Shown in pieces: positions 23,175-32,674 of a stretch of 64,000 bases of DNA (positions are counted from its first letter, which is position 1; each line of letters starts with the position of its first letter). The stretch covers positions 1-64,000 of the forward strand of contig QFXG01000001.1 of NCBI GenBank assembly GCA_003402285.1, given 5' to 3'. A program made the translations under genes and the position numbers. The notes under the pieces were generated by a model. That model ran no database searches. It had not been told where the DNA came from and saw only the letters and a list, made by a program, of their open reading frames with translations. This DNA is from Candidatus Nitrotoga sp. SPKER. GTDB taxonomy: Bacteria; Pseudomonadota; Gammaproteobacteria; Burkholderiales; Gallionellaceae.

Positions 23175-23804
23175 ATGTCACAATTTTTCACGATCCATCC
23201 AATAAATCCACAGCCACGGCTGATTAAACAGGCCGCCGATTTAGTTCGCAATGGTGCGGTGATTGTCTACCCTACTGATTCCTGCTACGCCTTAGGCTGT
23301 CATCTTGGTGATAGGGAAGCAGTGGCGCGCATCCGCCAAATACGCGGTGTGGATGATAAACATCATATGACAATGGTTTGTCGTGATTTGTCTGAATTAG
23401 CCCGCTATGCACGAGTGGATAATGTGCAATTTCGACTTCTAAAAAATAATACACCCGGCAGTTATACTTTTATTCTCGAAGCGACCAAGGAAGTTCCCAA
23501 GCGCCTGCAACATCCTAAACGCAGTACGATCGGTGTGCGTATACCCGATCATCCGGTGGCGTTGGCGTTGTTGGAAGAGTTAGGTGAGCCACTGTTAAGT
23601 TCTACCTTGATTTTGCCAAATGAAGAGTTTGCAATGAATGACGCCGAACAGATTCGTGATCTGTTACAGCATCAAATTGATTTGGTAGTGGATGGTGGTG
23701 CGGTGGGATTAGATTCGACCACAGTCATCGATCTAACCACGGATACACCTGTGGTGGTTCGATTTGGTAAGGGTGATGTTTCACCATTTTTAATTGAGAA
23801 ATAA
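23175..23804 (+). CDS. yciO: Sua5/YciO/YrdC-family protein (YciO type)
   Basis: A 209-residue YrdC-fold protein. YPTDSCYALGCHLGD, the KxR-like nucleotide-binding segment near residues 54-66 (DDKHHMTMVCRDL), and PGSYTFILEATKEVPKRL mark the YciO branch. The fold binds ATP and threonylcarbamoyl-adenylate. TsaC/Sua5 members make the t6A precursor, whereas the role of YciO members is less clear, so activity is not asserted. It is tightly packed after the PHP gene and 7 nt before the protease gene. Confidence 0.88.
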   Translation: MSQFFTIHPINPQPRLIKQAADLVRNGAVIVYPTDSCYALGCHLGDREAVARIRQIRGVDDKHHMTMVCRDLSELARYARVDNVQFRLLKNNTPGSYTFILEATKEVPKRLQHPKRSTIGVRIPDHPVALALLEELGEPLLSSTLILPNEEFAMNDAEQIRDLLQHQIDLVVDGGAVGLDSTTVIDLTTDTPVVVRFGKGDVSPFLIEK

Positions 23805-23811
23805 ATAATAA

Positions 23812-24459
23812 ATGCAGATCGACCAACTAATACAAACCATTGCGATTGCAGCGATTCCGATTTTATTTGCAATTACCTTGCATGAGGCGGCGCATGGCTA
23901 TGTAGCGCGTCATTTTGGTGATATGACGGCTTATCAGCAGGGGCGTATCAGCCTGAATCCCATTCGCCACATTGATCCTGTCGGTACGATTCTGTTACCG
24001 TTGTTGACGCTATGGATGGGGGGAATCTTGTTTGGTTGGGCTAAGCCGGTGCCTGTGAACTTCGCTGCACTAAACCGTCCCAAGCAGGATATGTTGTGGG
24101 TGGCACTGGCCGGCCCGACTGCCAACCTGTTCATGGCAGTACTCTGGGCGGCGCTGGCCAAATTGGCATGGACATTACCGGCAAATTATTTTGCCGAGCC
24201 ATTGTTGGAAATGGCACAGATCGGAATTAAAATTAACGTTGTATTAATGGTGCTAAATTTGCTGCCGCTACCGCCTCTGGATGGGGGACGTATGGCCGTT
24301 AGCCTATTACCGCATCGCCAAGCTTCCATTCTGGAGAGAATTGAACCTTACGGTATGTTTATACTAATTTTTTTGGCGATTTCGCCAGTTCTCAGCTGGA
24401 TATTGGGGCCGCCTGTCATTGGTCTGATTAAATTAATTAATTCTATTTTTGGATTGTAA
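23812..24459 (+). CDS. Site-2 protease family (M50) membrane metalloprotease
   Basis: A 215-residue polytopic inner-membrane zinc protease. The HExxH zinc motif is in LHEAAHGYVARHFGD (about residues 23-37), and the second motif is in NLLPLPPLDGGRM (about 151-163). There are five or six hydrophobic helices and no PDZ domain, so this is the short M50B type rather than RseP. The substrate is unknown. The position between yciO and trpS is conserved in betaproteobacteria. Confidence 0.92.
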   Translation: MQIDQLIQTIAIAAIPILFAITLHEAAHGYVARHFGDMTAYQQGRISLNPIRHIDPVGTILLPLLTLWMGGILFGWAKPVPVNFAALNRPKQDMLWVALAGPTANLFMAVLWAALAKLAWTLPANYFAEPLLEMAQIGIKINVVLMVLNLLPLPPLDGGRMAVSLLPHRQASILERIEPYGMFILIFLAISPVLSWILGPPVIGLIKLINSIFGL

Positions 24460-24469
24460 AGTAAAAATT

Positions 24470-25672
24470 ATGCTTGTTGATCGAGTGTTATCAGGAATGA
24501 GACCCACGGGTAGCTTACACCTTGGGCATTACCATGGTGTGTTGAAAAACTGGGTGAAGATGCAGCAAAAATACGAGTGTTTTTTTTTCGTTGCTGATTG
24601 GCATGCGCTGACCACGCATTATGATACGCCTCAGATTATTGAACAAAGTGTATGGGATATGGTTATTGACTGGCTGGCCGTGGGAGTTGATCCAGCGCAA
24701 GCCACGCTGTTTATTCAATCCAGGGTACCTGAACACGCCGAATTACACCTGTTGCTATCCATGATTACGCCGCGTGGATGGCTGGAACGTGTGCCGACCT
24801 ATAAAGATCAGCAGGAGAAACTGACAGAGAAAGATTTAGGTACATACGGTTTTCTTGGATATCCGTTATTGCAAAGCGCAGATATTCTCATCTACCGCGC
24901 TACCCAAGTGCCAGTAGGTGAAGATCAGGTGCCACATATCGAGTTTACGCGCGAAATTGCACGCCGCTTTAACCATATTTACGGGCGTGAATCGGGTTTT
25001 GAAGAAAATGCTAAAACCGCTGTCAAAAAATTGGGGGGTAAAAAAGCAAAGCTGTATGACGAATTGCGTTCTCGCTATCAAGAGCAAGGTGATGACGAGG
25101 CGCTGCAATCTGCCAAGTTACTACTCGATGAACAGCAGGGCCTAAGCATCAGTGATCGTGAGCGTTTGTTCGGCTACCTTGAGGGTGGCGGGAAAATGAT
25201 TTTATTGGAACCCCAAGCCATGCTGACTACGGCTTCGAAAATGCCGGGGCTGGACGGGCAAAAAATGTCGAAGTCTTACAGTAACACCATCAGTTTGCGT
25301 GAAGACGAAGCCAGTGTGACGAAGAAAATTCGCACCATGCCGACTGACCCGGCGCGTGTACGTCGTACCGATGTAGGAAATCCAGATAAATGTCCTGTGT
25401 GGCAGTTACATCAGATATATTCCAATGAAGATACCCTACACTGGGTACAACAAGGCTGTAAGAGCGCGGCCATAGGCTGTATCGAGTGTAAACAACCGGT
25501 AGTAGATGCCGTACTGGCTGAACAAACCCCTATGCGCGAGCGTGCCCAGCGCTATCTGGACGATCCCAAGCTCGTGCGTAACATAATCTCTGATGGGTGT
25601 GAGAAAGCGCGCAAGCTGGCGGCTGAGACTATGCGTGACGTGCGTGAATCGATGGGTCTTAGTTACCGCTAA
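24470..25672 (+). CDS. trpS: Tryptophan--tRNA ligase
   Basis: A 400-residue class I tryptophanyl-tRNA synthetase. The HIGH-type motif is HLGH in PTGSLHLGHYHG (about residues 13-24), and the KMSKS motif is in GLDGQKMSKSYSN (about residues 262-274). It is longer than the 334-residue E. coli enzyme and matches the 400-residue form found in betaproteobacteria, with a basic insert around residues 170-215. The ATG at 24470 is chosen over an upstream TTG that would overlap the protease gene. Confidence 0.95.
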   Translation: MLVDRVLSGMRPTGSLHLGHYHGVLKNWVKMQQKYECFFFVADWHALTTHYDTPQIIEQSVWDMVIDWLAVGVDPAQATLFIQSRVPEHAELHLLLSMITPRGWLERVPTYKDQQEKLTEKDLGTYGFLGYPLLQSADILIYRATQVPVGEDQVPHIEFTREIARRFNHIYGRESGFEENAKTAVKKLGGKKAKLYDELRSRYQEQGDDEALQSAKLLLDEQQGLSISDRERLFGYLEGGGKMILLEPQAMLTTASKMPGLDGQKMSKSYSNTISLREDEASVTKKIRTMPTDPARVRRTDVGNPDKCPVWQLHQIYSNEDTLHWVQQGCKSAAIGCIECKQPVVDAVLAEQTPMRERAQRYLDDPKLVRNIISDGCEKARKLAAETMRDVRESMGLSYR

Positions 25673-25715
25673 ACAGGGCAAAAGATATTTCTGGCTTATA
25701 GATGCTGGCAAATAG

Positions 25716-26528
25716 GTGAAGACTTCGGCGCAGTCTCCAGGCAACACGCACGGCGTTCATATCCATGGCCAACCGTTGCTGGAGATGCCACTCGACCTTT
25801 ATATTCCGCCGGATGCTCTGGAAATTGTTCTTGAAACTTTCCAGGGACCATTAGATTTATTGCTGTACCTGATCCGCAAGCACAATTTGGATGTGCTTGA
25901 TATCCCGATGGCACAGTTGACGCAACAATACATGGTCTATATTGAGATCATGCAGCGCAACCGCTTGGAGTTGGCCGCTGAATATTTACTAATGGCGGCA
26001 GTGTTAATTGAGATTAAATCCCGCATGTTGTTGCCGCGACTGTCCAAGCTTGTGGATGCAGAAGAGGATGATCCTCGGGTTGAACTGATGCGTCGCTTGC
26101 TGGAATATGAGCAGATGAAGTTGGCCGCGCAGAAGTTGAACGAATTACCGCAGGCCGGGCGTGATTTTGAGTTGATTCAAGTTCTGATTGAACGTGTTGA
26201 AGCGCAGCGATTGCCGGATGTTACTGTGGAAGATTTGCGCCAAGCGTGGCTGGCACTGTTAGCGCGTGCAAAGCTGAATACTCACCATAGGGTGCGGCGT
26301 GAGGAGCTTTCGGTGCGCGAACAAATGACACGTGTATTGCGCCAGTTGCGGCACGGCGAGTTCGAAGCATTTGAAAATCTGTTTGAAGCGAGCGGTGGTA
26401 TTGCGCCATTAGTGGTGACATTTATTGCAATTCTGGAATTGGCCAAGGAAACCTTGGTCGAAATTACACAAACCGAAACAATGGGAAATATTTATGTTAG
26501 GGCAAGCCACAGTCTTACCGCTGAGTGA
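25716..26528 (+). CDS. scpA: Segregation and condensation protein A
   Basis: A 270-residue kleisin, which bridges SMC heads with ScpB for chromosome segregation. The N-terminal [20 protein letters not shown] signature (about residues 43-62) and the C-terminal winged helix ([20 protein letters not shown]) are clear. The start is uncertain: the GTG at 25716 adds a non-conserved leader of about 35 residues, and internal ATGs in frame exist. The 3' end overlaps scpB by 35 nt, so the pair is surely co-translated. Confidence 0.93.
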   Translation: MKTSAQSPGNTHGVHIHGQPLLEMPLDLYIPPDALEIVLETFQGPLDLLLYLIRKHNLDVLDIPMAQLTQQYMVYIEIMQRNRLELAAEYLLMAAVLIEIKSRMLLPRLSKLVDAEEDDPRVELMRRLLEYEQMKLAAQKLNELPQAGRDFELIQVLIERVEAQRLPDVTVEDLRQAWLALLARAKLNTHHRVRREELSVREQMTRVLRQLRHGEFEAFENLFEASGGIAPLVVTFIAILELAKETLVEITQTETMGNIYVRASHSLTAE

Positions 26529-27084
26529 AAACCCCACTGTACAAATTGATGCGGTGCAACTCGAAAAAATATTAGAAGTTGCATTGTTGACTGCCTCAGA
26601 GCCACTGTCATTGGCAGAGCTGAAAAAACTTAGCGATGCGCCGGTAGAAAACCATATTATAGAAAAAATGCTGGAACAATTGGCGCAAGAATATACAGGT
26701 AGCGGCGTGGAACTCAACCGAGTAGCGAATGGTTGGCGTTTCCGAGCATGTCCTGAGATGCAACCTTATTTAGATCGCCTCAATCCACAAAAACCGCCGC
26801 GCTATTCACGCGCGGTTATGGAAACCCTCGCAATTATCGCTTATCGTCAACCCGTAACACGTGGCGATATTGAAGAGATTCGCGGGGTAGCAGTATCCTC
26901 GCAAATTTTGAAGACCTTGGAAACGCGCGGCTGGATAGATGTAGTCGGAACACGCGATACACCCGGCAAACCAGAATTGTTTGCTACCACCAAGCAACTG
27001 CTGGATGACCTTAATCTACGTTCCCTGCAAGAATTACCCCCACTGGAAGAAATGAGCAGTCTACTGGAGCACGATGAGATATGA
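26494..27084 (+). CDS. scpB: Segregation and condensation protein B
   Basis: A 196-residue ScpB with two winged-helix domains. [20 protein letters not shown] covers the first, and the signature [20 protein letters not shown] the second, followed by [20 protein letters not shown]. It dimerises and binds ScpA in the Smc-ScpAB condensin. The ATG at 26494 is preferred to an earlier frame-open ATG at 26425 because it gives the usual N-terminus. It overlaps scpA by 35 nt and is followed after 13 nt by a TrmH gene. Confidence 0.93.
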   Translation: MLGQATVLPLSENPTVQIDAVQLEKILEVALLTASEPLSLAELKKLSDAPVENHIIEKMLEQLAQEYTGSGVELNRVANGWRFRACPEMQPYLDRLNPQKPPRYSRAVMETLAIIAYRQPVTRGDIEEIRGVAVSSQILKTLETRGWIDVVGTRDTPGKPELFATTKQLLDDLNLRSLQELPPLEEMSSLLEHDEI

Positions 27085-27097
27085 ATTTTGATGAACA

Positions 27098-27877
27098 ATG
27101 AAATATATCAGTTCGCACAGCAACCCTTTCTTTAAAGAGCTGCTCAAGCTGGCCAGTTCAGCACGTCAACGCCGAAAGACCCAGCAAACTTTATTAGAAG
27201 GCGCACATCTACTGCAAGCATATTATGCCTCCGGCAACCAACAGCCTCAGCATTTATTGGTGACGGAAGCGGCGGTGCAAAACCGCGAAGTAGCGAAGTT
27301 GTTGAAAAAATTTCCTGATGTGCCGTTATCTCAACTGAACGACAGCCTGTTTGCTGAGCTGTCTGAACTTAAAACGCCCAGTTGTATCCTCGCTCTGATT
27401 GAATTGCCTCGAACCCCAATCGCATCAGTACAAAGTAGCTTTTGTTTGTTGCTGGATGACATCCAGGATCCTGGCAATCTAGGTTCTATATTGCGTTCAG
27501 CGGCTGCGGCAGGTTGCGATGCAGTATTTTTGTCCAAACACTGTGCCGATGCATGGTCGCCTAAGGTACTGCGTGCTGGAATGGGTGGACATTTTGTGTT
27601 AAGAATCCATGAATCAATTGATTTACTCGCTATAGCTACTACATTTCAAGGGAAAATTTTTGCTACTGTGGTGGATGCAAAAAGCAATCTGTACGATTGT
27701 GATCTTCGTGGCAATATTGCCTTTGCGGTTGGAAACGAGGGAGCAGGACTGTCTGAAAGTTTGTTAGCAGCGATCAGCCAGCACATTGCTATCCCTATGC
27801 CGGGGCGTAACGAATCATTAAACGTTGCTGCGGCTACAGCTATATGTTTGTTTGAAGCTGTGCGGCAACGCAGGTAA
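27098..27877 (+). CDS. TrmH-family (SpoU) RNA 2'-O-methyltransferase
   Basis: A 259-residue SPOUT methyltransferase. An N-terminal substrate-binding region begins with SSHSNPFFKELLKLASSARQ. The three SpoU motifs follow: LLDDIQDPGNLGSILRSA, FAVGNEGAGLS and IPMPGRNESLNVAAATAI, which form the SAM-binding trefoil knot. It resembles RlmB-like or YsgA-like enzymes that methylate rRNA or tRNA ribose, but the target nucleotide cannot be read from the sequence. It is probably the last gene of the trpS-scpAB operon. Confidence 0.9.
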   Translation: MKYISSHSNPFFKELLKLASSARQRRKTQQTLLEGAHLLQAYYASGNQQPQHLLVTEAAVQNREVAKLLKKFPDVPLSQLNDSLFAELSELKTPSCILALIELPRTPIASVQSSFCLLLDDIQDPGNLGSILRSAAAAGCDAVFLSKHCADAWSPKVLRAGMGGHFVLRIHESIDLLAIATTFQGKIFATVVDAKSNLYDCDLRGNIAFAVGNEGAGLSESLLAAISQHIAIPMPGRNESLNVAAATAICLFEAVRQRR

Positions 27878-28064
27878 GCATTAATCTTAAGGTGATCAGG
27901 AAATATCAAGCAAATTATTACTTGGAAAGCTTCGTTAGGAGAAATTGAATAGGTGGACTGCTCAGTTTGCCTTTTATGAAATTCAAGGTGCGGCTTGATT
28001 TGCTCAATTTGGGTTGTTATAGTGAAAGCAGTAAATGGCGTTTTTTAACGAAAGGAATTTTATA

Positions 28065-28394
28065 ATGAGTATACTAGGAGCAACAACGTCAACCGTGGAT
28101 GTTTCCAAAGAAAAGCTAATGGATGATTTGAGAATAGTGGTAGCAGATGCTGAAGAACTGCTGAAGGCAACTGCCAATCAGACTGGGGAGCGTATCGCGG
28201 CGGCACGCGTCAAGGCAGGAGAGTCATTGCAAGCAGCCAAGACTCGGCTTTCCAATACACAAGTGGCGGTTATGGAAAAAACTAAGGCTGTTGCCACGGC
28301 CACGGATGAATACGTACATGTCAATCCATGGCAGGCCATAGGAATTGCGGCAGCGGTGGGTATACTTCTCGGTGCAGTTATTTCGCGTCGCTGA
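28065..28394 (+). CDS. DUF883 (ElaB/YqjD-type) C-tail-anchored membrane protein
   Basis: A 109-residue protein: an amphipathic helical body (about residues 15-80) rich in A, K and E, then the conserved YVHVNPWQAIGIAAAVGILLGAVISRR tail region, of which HVNPWQAIGIAA is the family signature and the hydrophobic end is a tail anchor. E. coli homologues YqjD and ElaB bind ribosomes in stationary phase. A strong GAAAGGAATTT ribosome binding site supports the ATG at 28065 over 28035. It has its own intergenic regions on both sides. Confidence 0.88.
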   Translation: MSILGATTSTVDVSKEKLMDDLRIVVADAEELLKATANQTGERIAAARVKAGESLQAAKTRLSNTQVAVMEKTKAVATATDEYVHVNPWQAIGIAAAVGILLGAVISRR

Positions 28395-28428
28395 ATCTAC
28401 TTCTAGTTTAAGGTCGATAATCTGGCTA

Positions 28429-28473
28429 TAGCTGCCGTTTATTGACCTTGTTTATAAAGGTCGGAGGCAGTTA
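28429..28473 (+). other. Two-tier RNA hairpin downstream of the DUF883 gene
   Basis: The outer arms TAGCTGCC (28429-28436) and GGCAGTTA (28466-28473) pair with one G-T wobble. The inner arms GACCTT (28444-28449) and AAGGTC (28457-28462) enclose a 7-nt loop. No T-tract follows, so it could be a processing or stability hairpin rather than an intrinsic terminator. Confidence 0.4.
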
Positions 28474-28689
28474 GCTAACCATTTATATAAACGCAGAACT
28501 GATTGAATTAGCAGAACGCGTATTTCTCAGATGATCAAAAGTAAAGCGTCAACGCATAAAACTGGCACAAGTTAGGCACTTTTAAAACTGGCTTTAGCGA
28601 TAATAGACAAAGGCTTGCTGGTATTTTTTAATGTCATTTGACATTGCTGGCGGGATTAATAATGAATAATATCAATTATTCTGACCTCC

Positions 28690-31600
28690 ATGCGCGAACT
28701 TGCACAAAATTTCACCCATAAACATAAGCAGAAACTACTTTCGATTGGCAAAATAACTGCCATCGTCTTTGTTGTTTTTAGCACACTTCTTTTTTTTGTC
28801 GGACCCCCAATCGTCAAATCATTTGTAGCCAAAAAAATTGGTGAGGAAATAGGACGCAAGGTTGATTTCGGCATAGTCAATATTAACCCCTTTACGCTGT
28901 CAGCAACCATAAGCAACATCTCCATCTACGAACCAGATCAACAAGAAAAGACTCTCGCCATAGATGAACTTTATGTGGATGGCTCACTGGCTAGTGTTAG
29001 CCGCTTAGCACCAGTAATCAATGAAATTCGGGTTAAACAACCAGTCGTTCGCATCATCCGTATAGCAGAAAACCAGTTTAATTTTTCAGATATAGTCAAA
29101 AAAATTCTCGATAAACCAAAATCTGACGATACGCCTGCACGTTTCTCGTTAAACAACATACATATCTATCAAGGCCGTATTGATTACGACGATCGGGTGT
29201 TGAAATCCCGTCACACCATTTCCGATTTTGATCTTGCTATTCCATTTCTTTCAAACCTGCCACACGATGTCGAAATTTTTACCTCTCCAGCGTTTAGCGC
29301 AAAAGTAAACGGCACTGCACTTGCTATAAAAGCTAAAACCAAGCCGTTTACTACATCACATGACAGTTCAGTGCAGATCAACCTTGATGGTCTATCGCTG
29401 CCAACCTATATGCCCTTTGTGCCAGTGCAGCTAAATTTTAAATTAGCCTCCGCTTTGCTGGATACGCGCTTGAATATCGATTTTAAACAAAGCGGCAGCA
29501 CGCAAAATATCGTTATTAGCGGTGATGCTGGCGTCCGTAAATTGCAGTTGCAAGAAAAATCGGGCGTACCCTTGGTGCAATGGGACAAGCTATCGGTGGT
29601 GCTTGATCGGGTGGAGCCGTTTAACAATCTGGTACGTGTGCGCGATATCAAACTGGAAAGTCCAGAGTTGCAAGTAAAGCGAATGCCGGACGGTTCCTTG
29701 AATCTTTTGCATGCATTTGTGTTGCCTCCGACAGCTCAAAAAGGCAAAGCCAGTAATAGTGCAAGCACAACGCCAAACAGTCAGCCCACCACTGTCAAGT
29801 CCAAGCCTGTTATCTTTGCGCTTGGTAATGCCGAGATAATAAACGGACATATAAATTGGCAGGATGCCACTATCGATCCTAAATTTGGACCTGCCATGCT
29901 GATGATCAAACGATTGGACGCCAGCCTGTCCAAATTCAGCACTGAAGGAAATACGCCAGCAAATGTAAATATCAAATTAGAAACCGATGCGGGTGAACTC
30001 TTGAGCCACCAGGGATCGCTCCTGCTCAACGGCCAATCTTTGCAAGGCGATTTGCAAATAACAGCCCTGCAGCCACAGCATTTGCGTCCATACTTTGCCC
30101 CCATTTTTGCCGCCGAACTGGCAGATACACTACTGGATGCTAAATTACCTTATCAACTGACTTGGCCAGAAACTGGCGTTAATCTGGTTCTCACTAATGC
30201 CAGTGCGCATCTACGCAATCTGCAAGTGACGCTGCCAAAAGAAAAAGACAGTAGCATCACGGCCAAAGACATCAAGCTTGATGGCTTTCAATTTGACCTT
30301 AATAAACAAATTGCCGTGCTCGATGGCATAGCCATTAATGCAGCCAATATAAAAATCAAGCGCAATATAAAAGGTCAAATCGATTTAATGGCAATGCTTG
30401 CAAGTAATGACTCTGCAACTAAAAAAACCACAGCTACTTCTGGTACGCCTGCTAAGGCCAGTGCTTGGCAGGCATCATTAAAGCAACTAAAAATTGAGCA
30501 ATCGGATATTTATTTTAGCGATGCAAAGGTCGCACCCGAAAATGGGGGCAAGCCGGCAGTGCAGCAGCTGAGTAACTTAGATCTCACACTTGAAAATATT
30601 GCTTGGATGACTGAGGCTGCCACTGCAACTCCCTCGCCGTTGACTCTCAAGCTTAGCCACAATAAACAGGGTAATCTGAATGCCAATGGCACCCTGACAT
30701 TACGTCCGTTCGGTGTGAATCTTAAAATCGATAGCAAAAAACTCAGTGTAAAAGCATTTCAGCCTTATTTTGCAGACCAGATCAACGCCAGTTTTACCCA
30801 CGGTAATCTTAGTACCCAGGGCAAATTGATGCTGCAATTACCGGAGCGTCGACCGTTACGCGCTAGTTATATTGGCTCAATCAATTTGGCCGATATTCAG
30901 GCGCTGGACAAAATTAGCGGCGATGACTTCATGCGTTGGAAATCCTTGTACATCGGCAATATAAACGCACAAATCAACACGCAAAAGAATCCGTTGGCAG
31001 TGTCGCTTGGCAACATTGCACTTTCTGATTTTTACGCACGGGTTATTGTTAATACCGACGGGCATCTTAATCTACAGGATATCGCAACAAAAAATGACCA
31101 AGGGCAATCGACTCCTACCAGTCTGACACAGGCGACACCTTCAACAGACAATTCCACGGAAGCTGCTGCTGAATTATCTACGCCAGCCATGACTGGGTCA
31201 GCAAGTTTGGCTGCTTCGAATGTATCTTCTGCCGTTACCTCAGTGCAGCCAGCAGGTGAAGCGTCAGCCAAAAATGCAGGCGTCAGACCATTAATACGCA
31301 TTGGACAAATTACCCTGCAAGGCGGCAATATCTATTTTTCCGACAACTTTATCAAGCCCAGCTACAGTGCTAACCTGACGGGTTTGACTGGTTCAGTTTC
31401 AAAGGTTGAGTCCGACGACCCCACACCCGCTGACCTCGTCATGAATGGCAAAATTGACGATGATGCCGCGCTGGAAATTATCGGCAAAATCAACCCGTTG
31501 GGTACACAATTATTTCTTGATCTGGCCGCCAAAGCTCGCAATATCGAGCTAACTCGTTTGACTCCGTATGCGGCAAAATATGCGGGCTATCCGATTACCA

Positions 31601-32478
31601 AAGGCAAGCTATCAGTAGATGTAACCTACCATATTGAGAATGGCCAGTTGAATGCCAAGAACAACATATTTCTCGATCAGCTAACCTTCGGCGAAAAGGT
31701 GGACAGCCCTGATGCGCTCAAATTGCCCGTGTTACTTGCGGTTGCACTGTTAAAAAATAGCCGGGGGGAAATCGACATCAGCCTGCCAGTTTCCGGTTCA
31801 CTATCCGACCCTAAGTTCAGCATTGGCGGCATAATTTTTAAAGTATTCGTTAACCTGATAACCAAGGCCATCATCTCGCCGTTCTCGTTACTGGCCTCAG
31901 CTTTTGGCGGTGGCGACGAACTGGGTTATGTAGAATTTGCTCCTGGTATCAGCAACCTGACGCCAGATGCACAGGTCAAGCTCGCTACGCTGGCCAAAGC
32001 GCTTAATGATCGATCTGCGCTTAAGCTCGAAATCATTGGTCGAGTCGATCCTGTTACTGATCGTGATGGTGCCCGCCGTGCCTATGTTGCGCAAAAAATA
32101 AAGGCGCAAAAAATAAGCAGTCTGAAATCTGATGGCGCCTCCGTAAACGTAGAGGAGGTGGTTGTCACCCCTGAGGAATATCCCAAATTCCTGGAACGAG
32201 CCTACAAGGCAGAAAAATTTTCAAAACCACGTAATTTTATTGGCTTACTAAAATCGTTGCCACCGAAAGAAATGGAAAATTTGATGATTACGAACGCACC
32301 GATCGGTGAAAACGAATTGAAGGCACTGGCTGAACGCCGCGCATTGTTAGTCAAGCGACATCTGGAAGAGCAAGGTAAAGTGGCCAATGGGCGAATGTTC
32401 CTGGTGGCTCCCAAATTGACGGCAGAAGGCATCAAGGATAAGGGTAAGCCTAATCGTGTTGATTTCACGTTGAAGTGA
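28690..32478 (+). CDS. Giant AsmA-like DUF748 protein
   Basis: A 1262-residue envelope protein. One N-terminal transmembrane segment (about residues 16-40) is followed by EEIGRKVDFGIVNINPF, the usual AsmA/DUF748 opening, then long repeated beta-rich stretches of the form 'GNIYFSDNFIKPSY' and 'SDIYFSDAKVAPENGG'. Low-complexity T/S/A linkers lie near residues 345-375 and 800-860. The last 200 residues (after FAPGISNLTPDAQVKL) resemble the OmpA-like end of DUF748 proteins. AsmA-like proteins are proposed to carry phospholipids between membranes. The direct role here is inferred. It is probably monocistronic. Confidence 0.88.
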   Translation: MRELAQNFTHKHKQKLLSIGKITAIVFVVFSTLLFFVGPPIVKSFVAKKIGEEIGRKVDFGIVNINPFTLSATISNISIYEPDQQEKTLAIDELYVDGSLASVSRLAPVINEIRVKQPVVRIIRIAENQFNFSDIVKKILDKPKSDDTPARFSLNNIHIYQGRIDYDDRVLKSRHTISDFDLAIPFLSNLPHDVEIFTSPAFSAKVNGTALAIKAKTKPFTTSHDSSVQINLDGLSLPTYMPFVPVQLNFKLASALLDTRLNIDFKQSGSTQNIVISGDAGVRKLQLQEKSGVPLVQWDKLSVVLDRVEPFNNLVRVRDIKLESPELQVKRMPDGSLNLLHAFVLPPTAQKGKASNSASTTPNSQPTTVKSKPVIFALGNAEIINGHINWQDATIDPKFGPAMLMIKRLDASLSKFSTEGNTPANVNIKLETDAGELLSHQGSLLLNGQSLQGDLQITALQPQHLRPYFAPIFAAELADTLLDAKLPYQLTWPETGVNLVLTNASAHLRNLQVTLPKEKDSSITAKDIKLDGFQFDLNKQIAVLDGIAINAANIKIKRNIKGQIDLMAMLASNDSATKKTTATSGTPAKASAWQASLKQLKIEQSDIYFSDAKVAPENGGKPAVQQLSNLDLTLENIAWMTEAATATPSPLTLKLSHNKQGNLNANGTLTLRPFGVNLKIDSKKLSVKAFQPYFADQINASFTHGNLSTQGKLMLQLPERRPLRASYIGSINLADIQALDKISGDDFMRWKSLYIGNINAQINTQKNPLAVSLGNIALSDFYARVIVNTDGHLNLQDIATKNDQGQSTPTSLTQATPSTDNSTEAAAELSTPAMTGSASLAASNVSSAVTSVQPAGEASAKNAGVRPLIRIGQITLQGGNIYFSDNFIKPSYSANLTGLTGSVSKVESDDPTPADLVMNGKIDDDAALEIIGKINPLGTQLFLDLAAKARNIELTRLTPYAAKYAGYPITKGKLSVDVTYHIENGQLNAKNNIFLDQLTFGEKVDSPDALKLPVLLAVALLKNSRGEIDISLPVSGSLSDPKFSIGGIIFKVFVNLITKAIISPFSLLASAFGGGDELGYVEFAPGISNLTPDAQVKLATLAKALNDRSALKLEIIGRVDPVTDRDGARRAYVAQKIKAQKISSLKSDGASVNVEEVVVTPEEYPKFLERAYKAEKFSKPRNFIGLLKSLPPKEMENLMITNAPIGENELKALAERRALLVKRHLEEQGKVANGRMFLVAPKLTAEGIKDKGKPNRVDFTLK

Positions 32479-32674
32479 AAACGCCGAAATTGAATTACGG
32501 CTGCCGCAACGGCATGTATGTATGGGATGCGCACTCAAACTCTCATCCTTTCTCAAAACTTCAATCCAGGGTAACGCTAAAAGATATATATTTTCTATGA
32601 GGAGTGATTTGCGCTCCTGTACCAAGCATGTCAAATTGTGTCTTCGTTTCGCTCGCACGATCTAACCTTATTTG

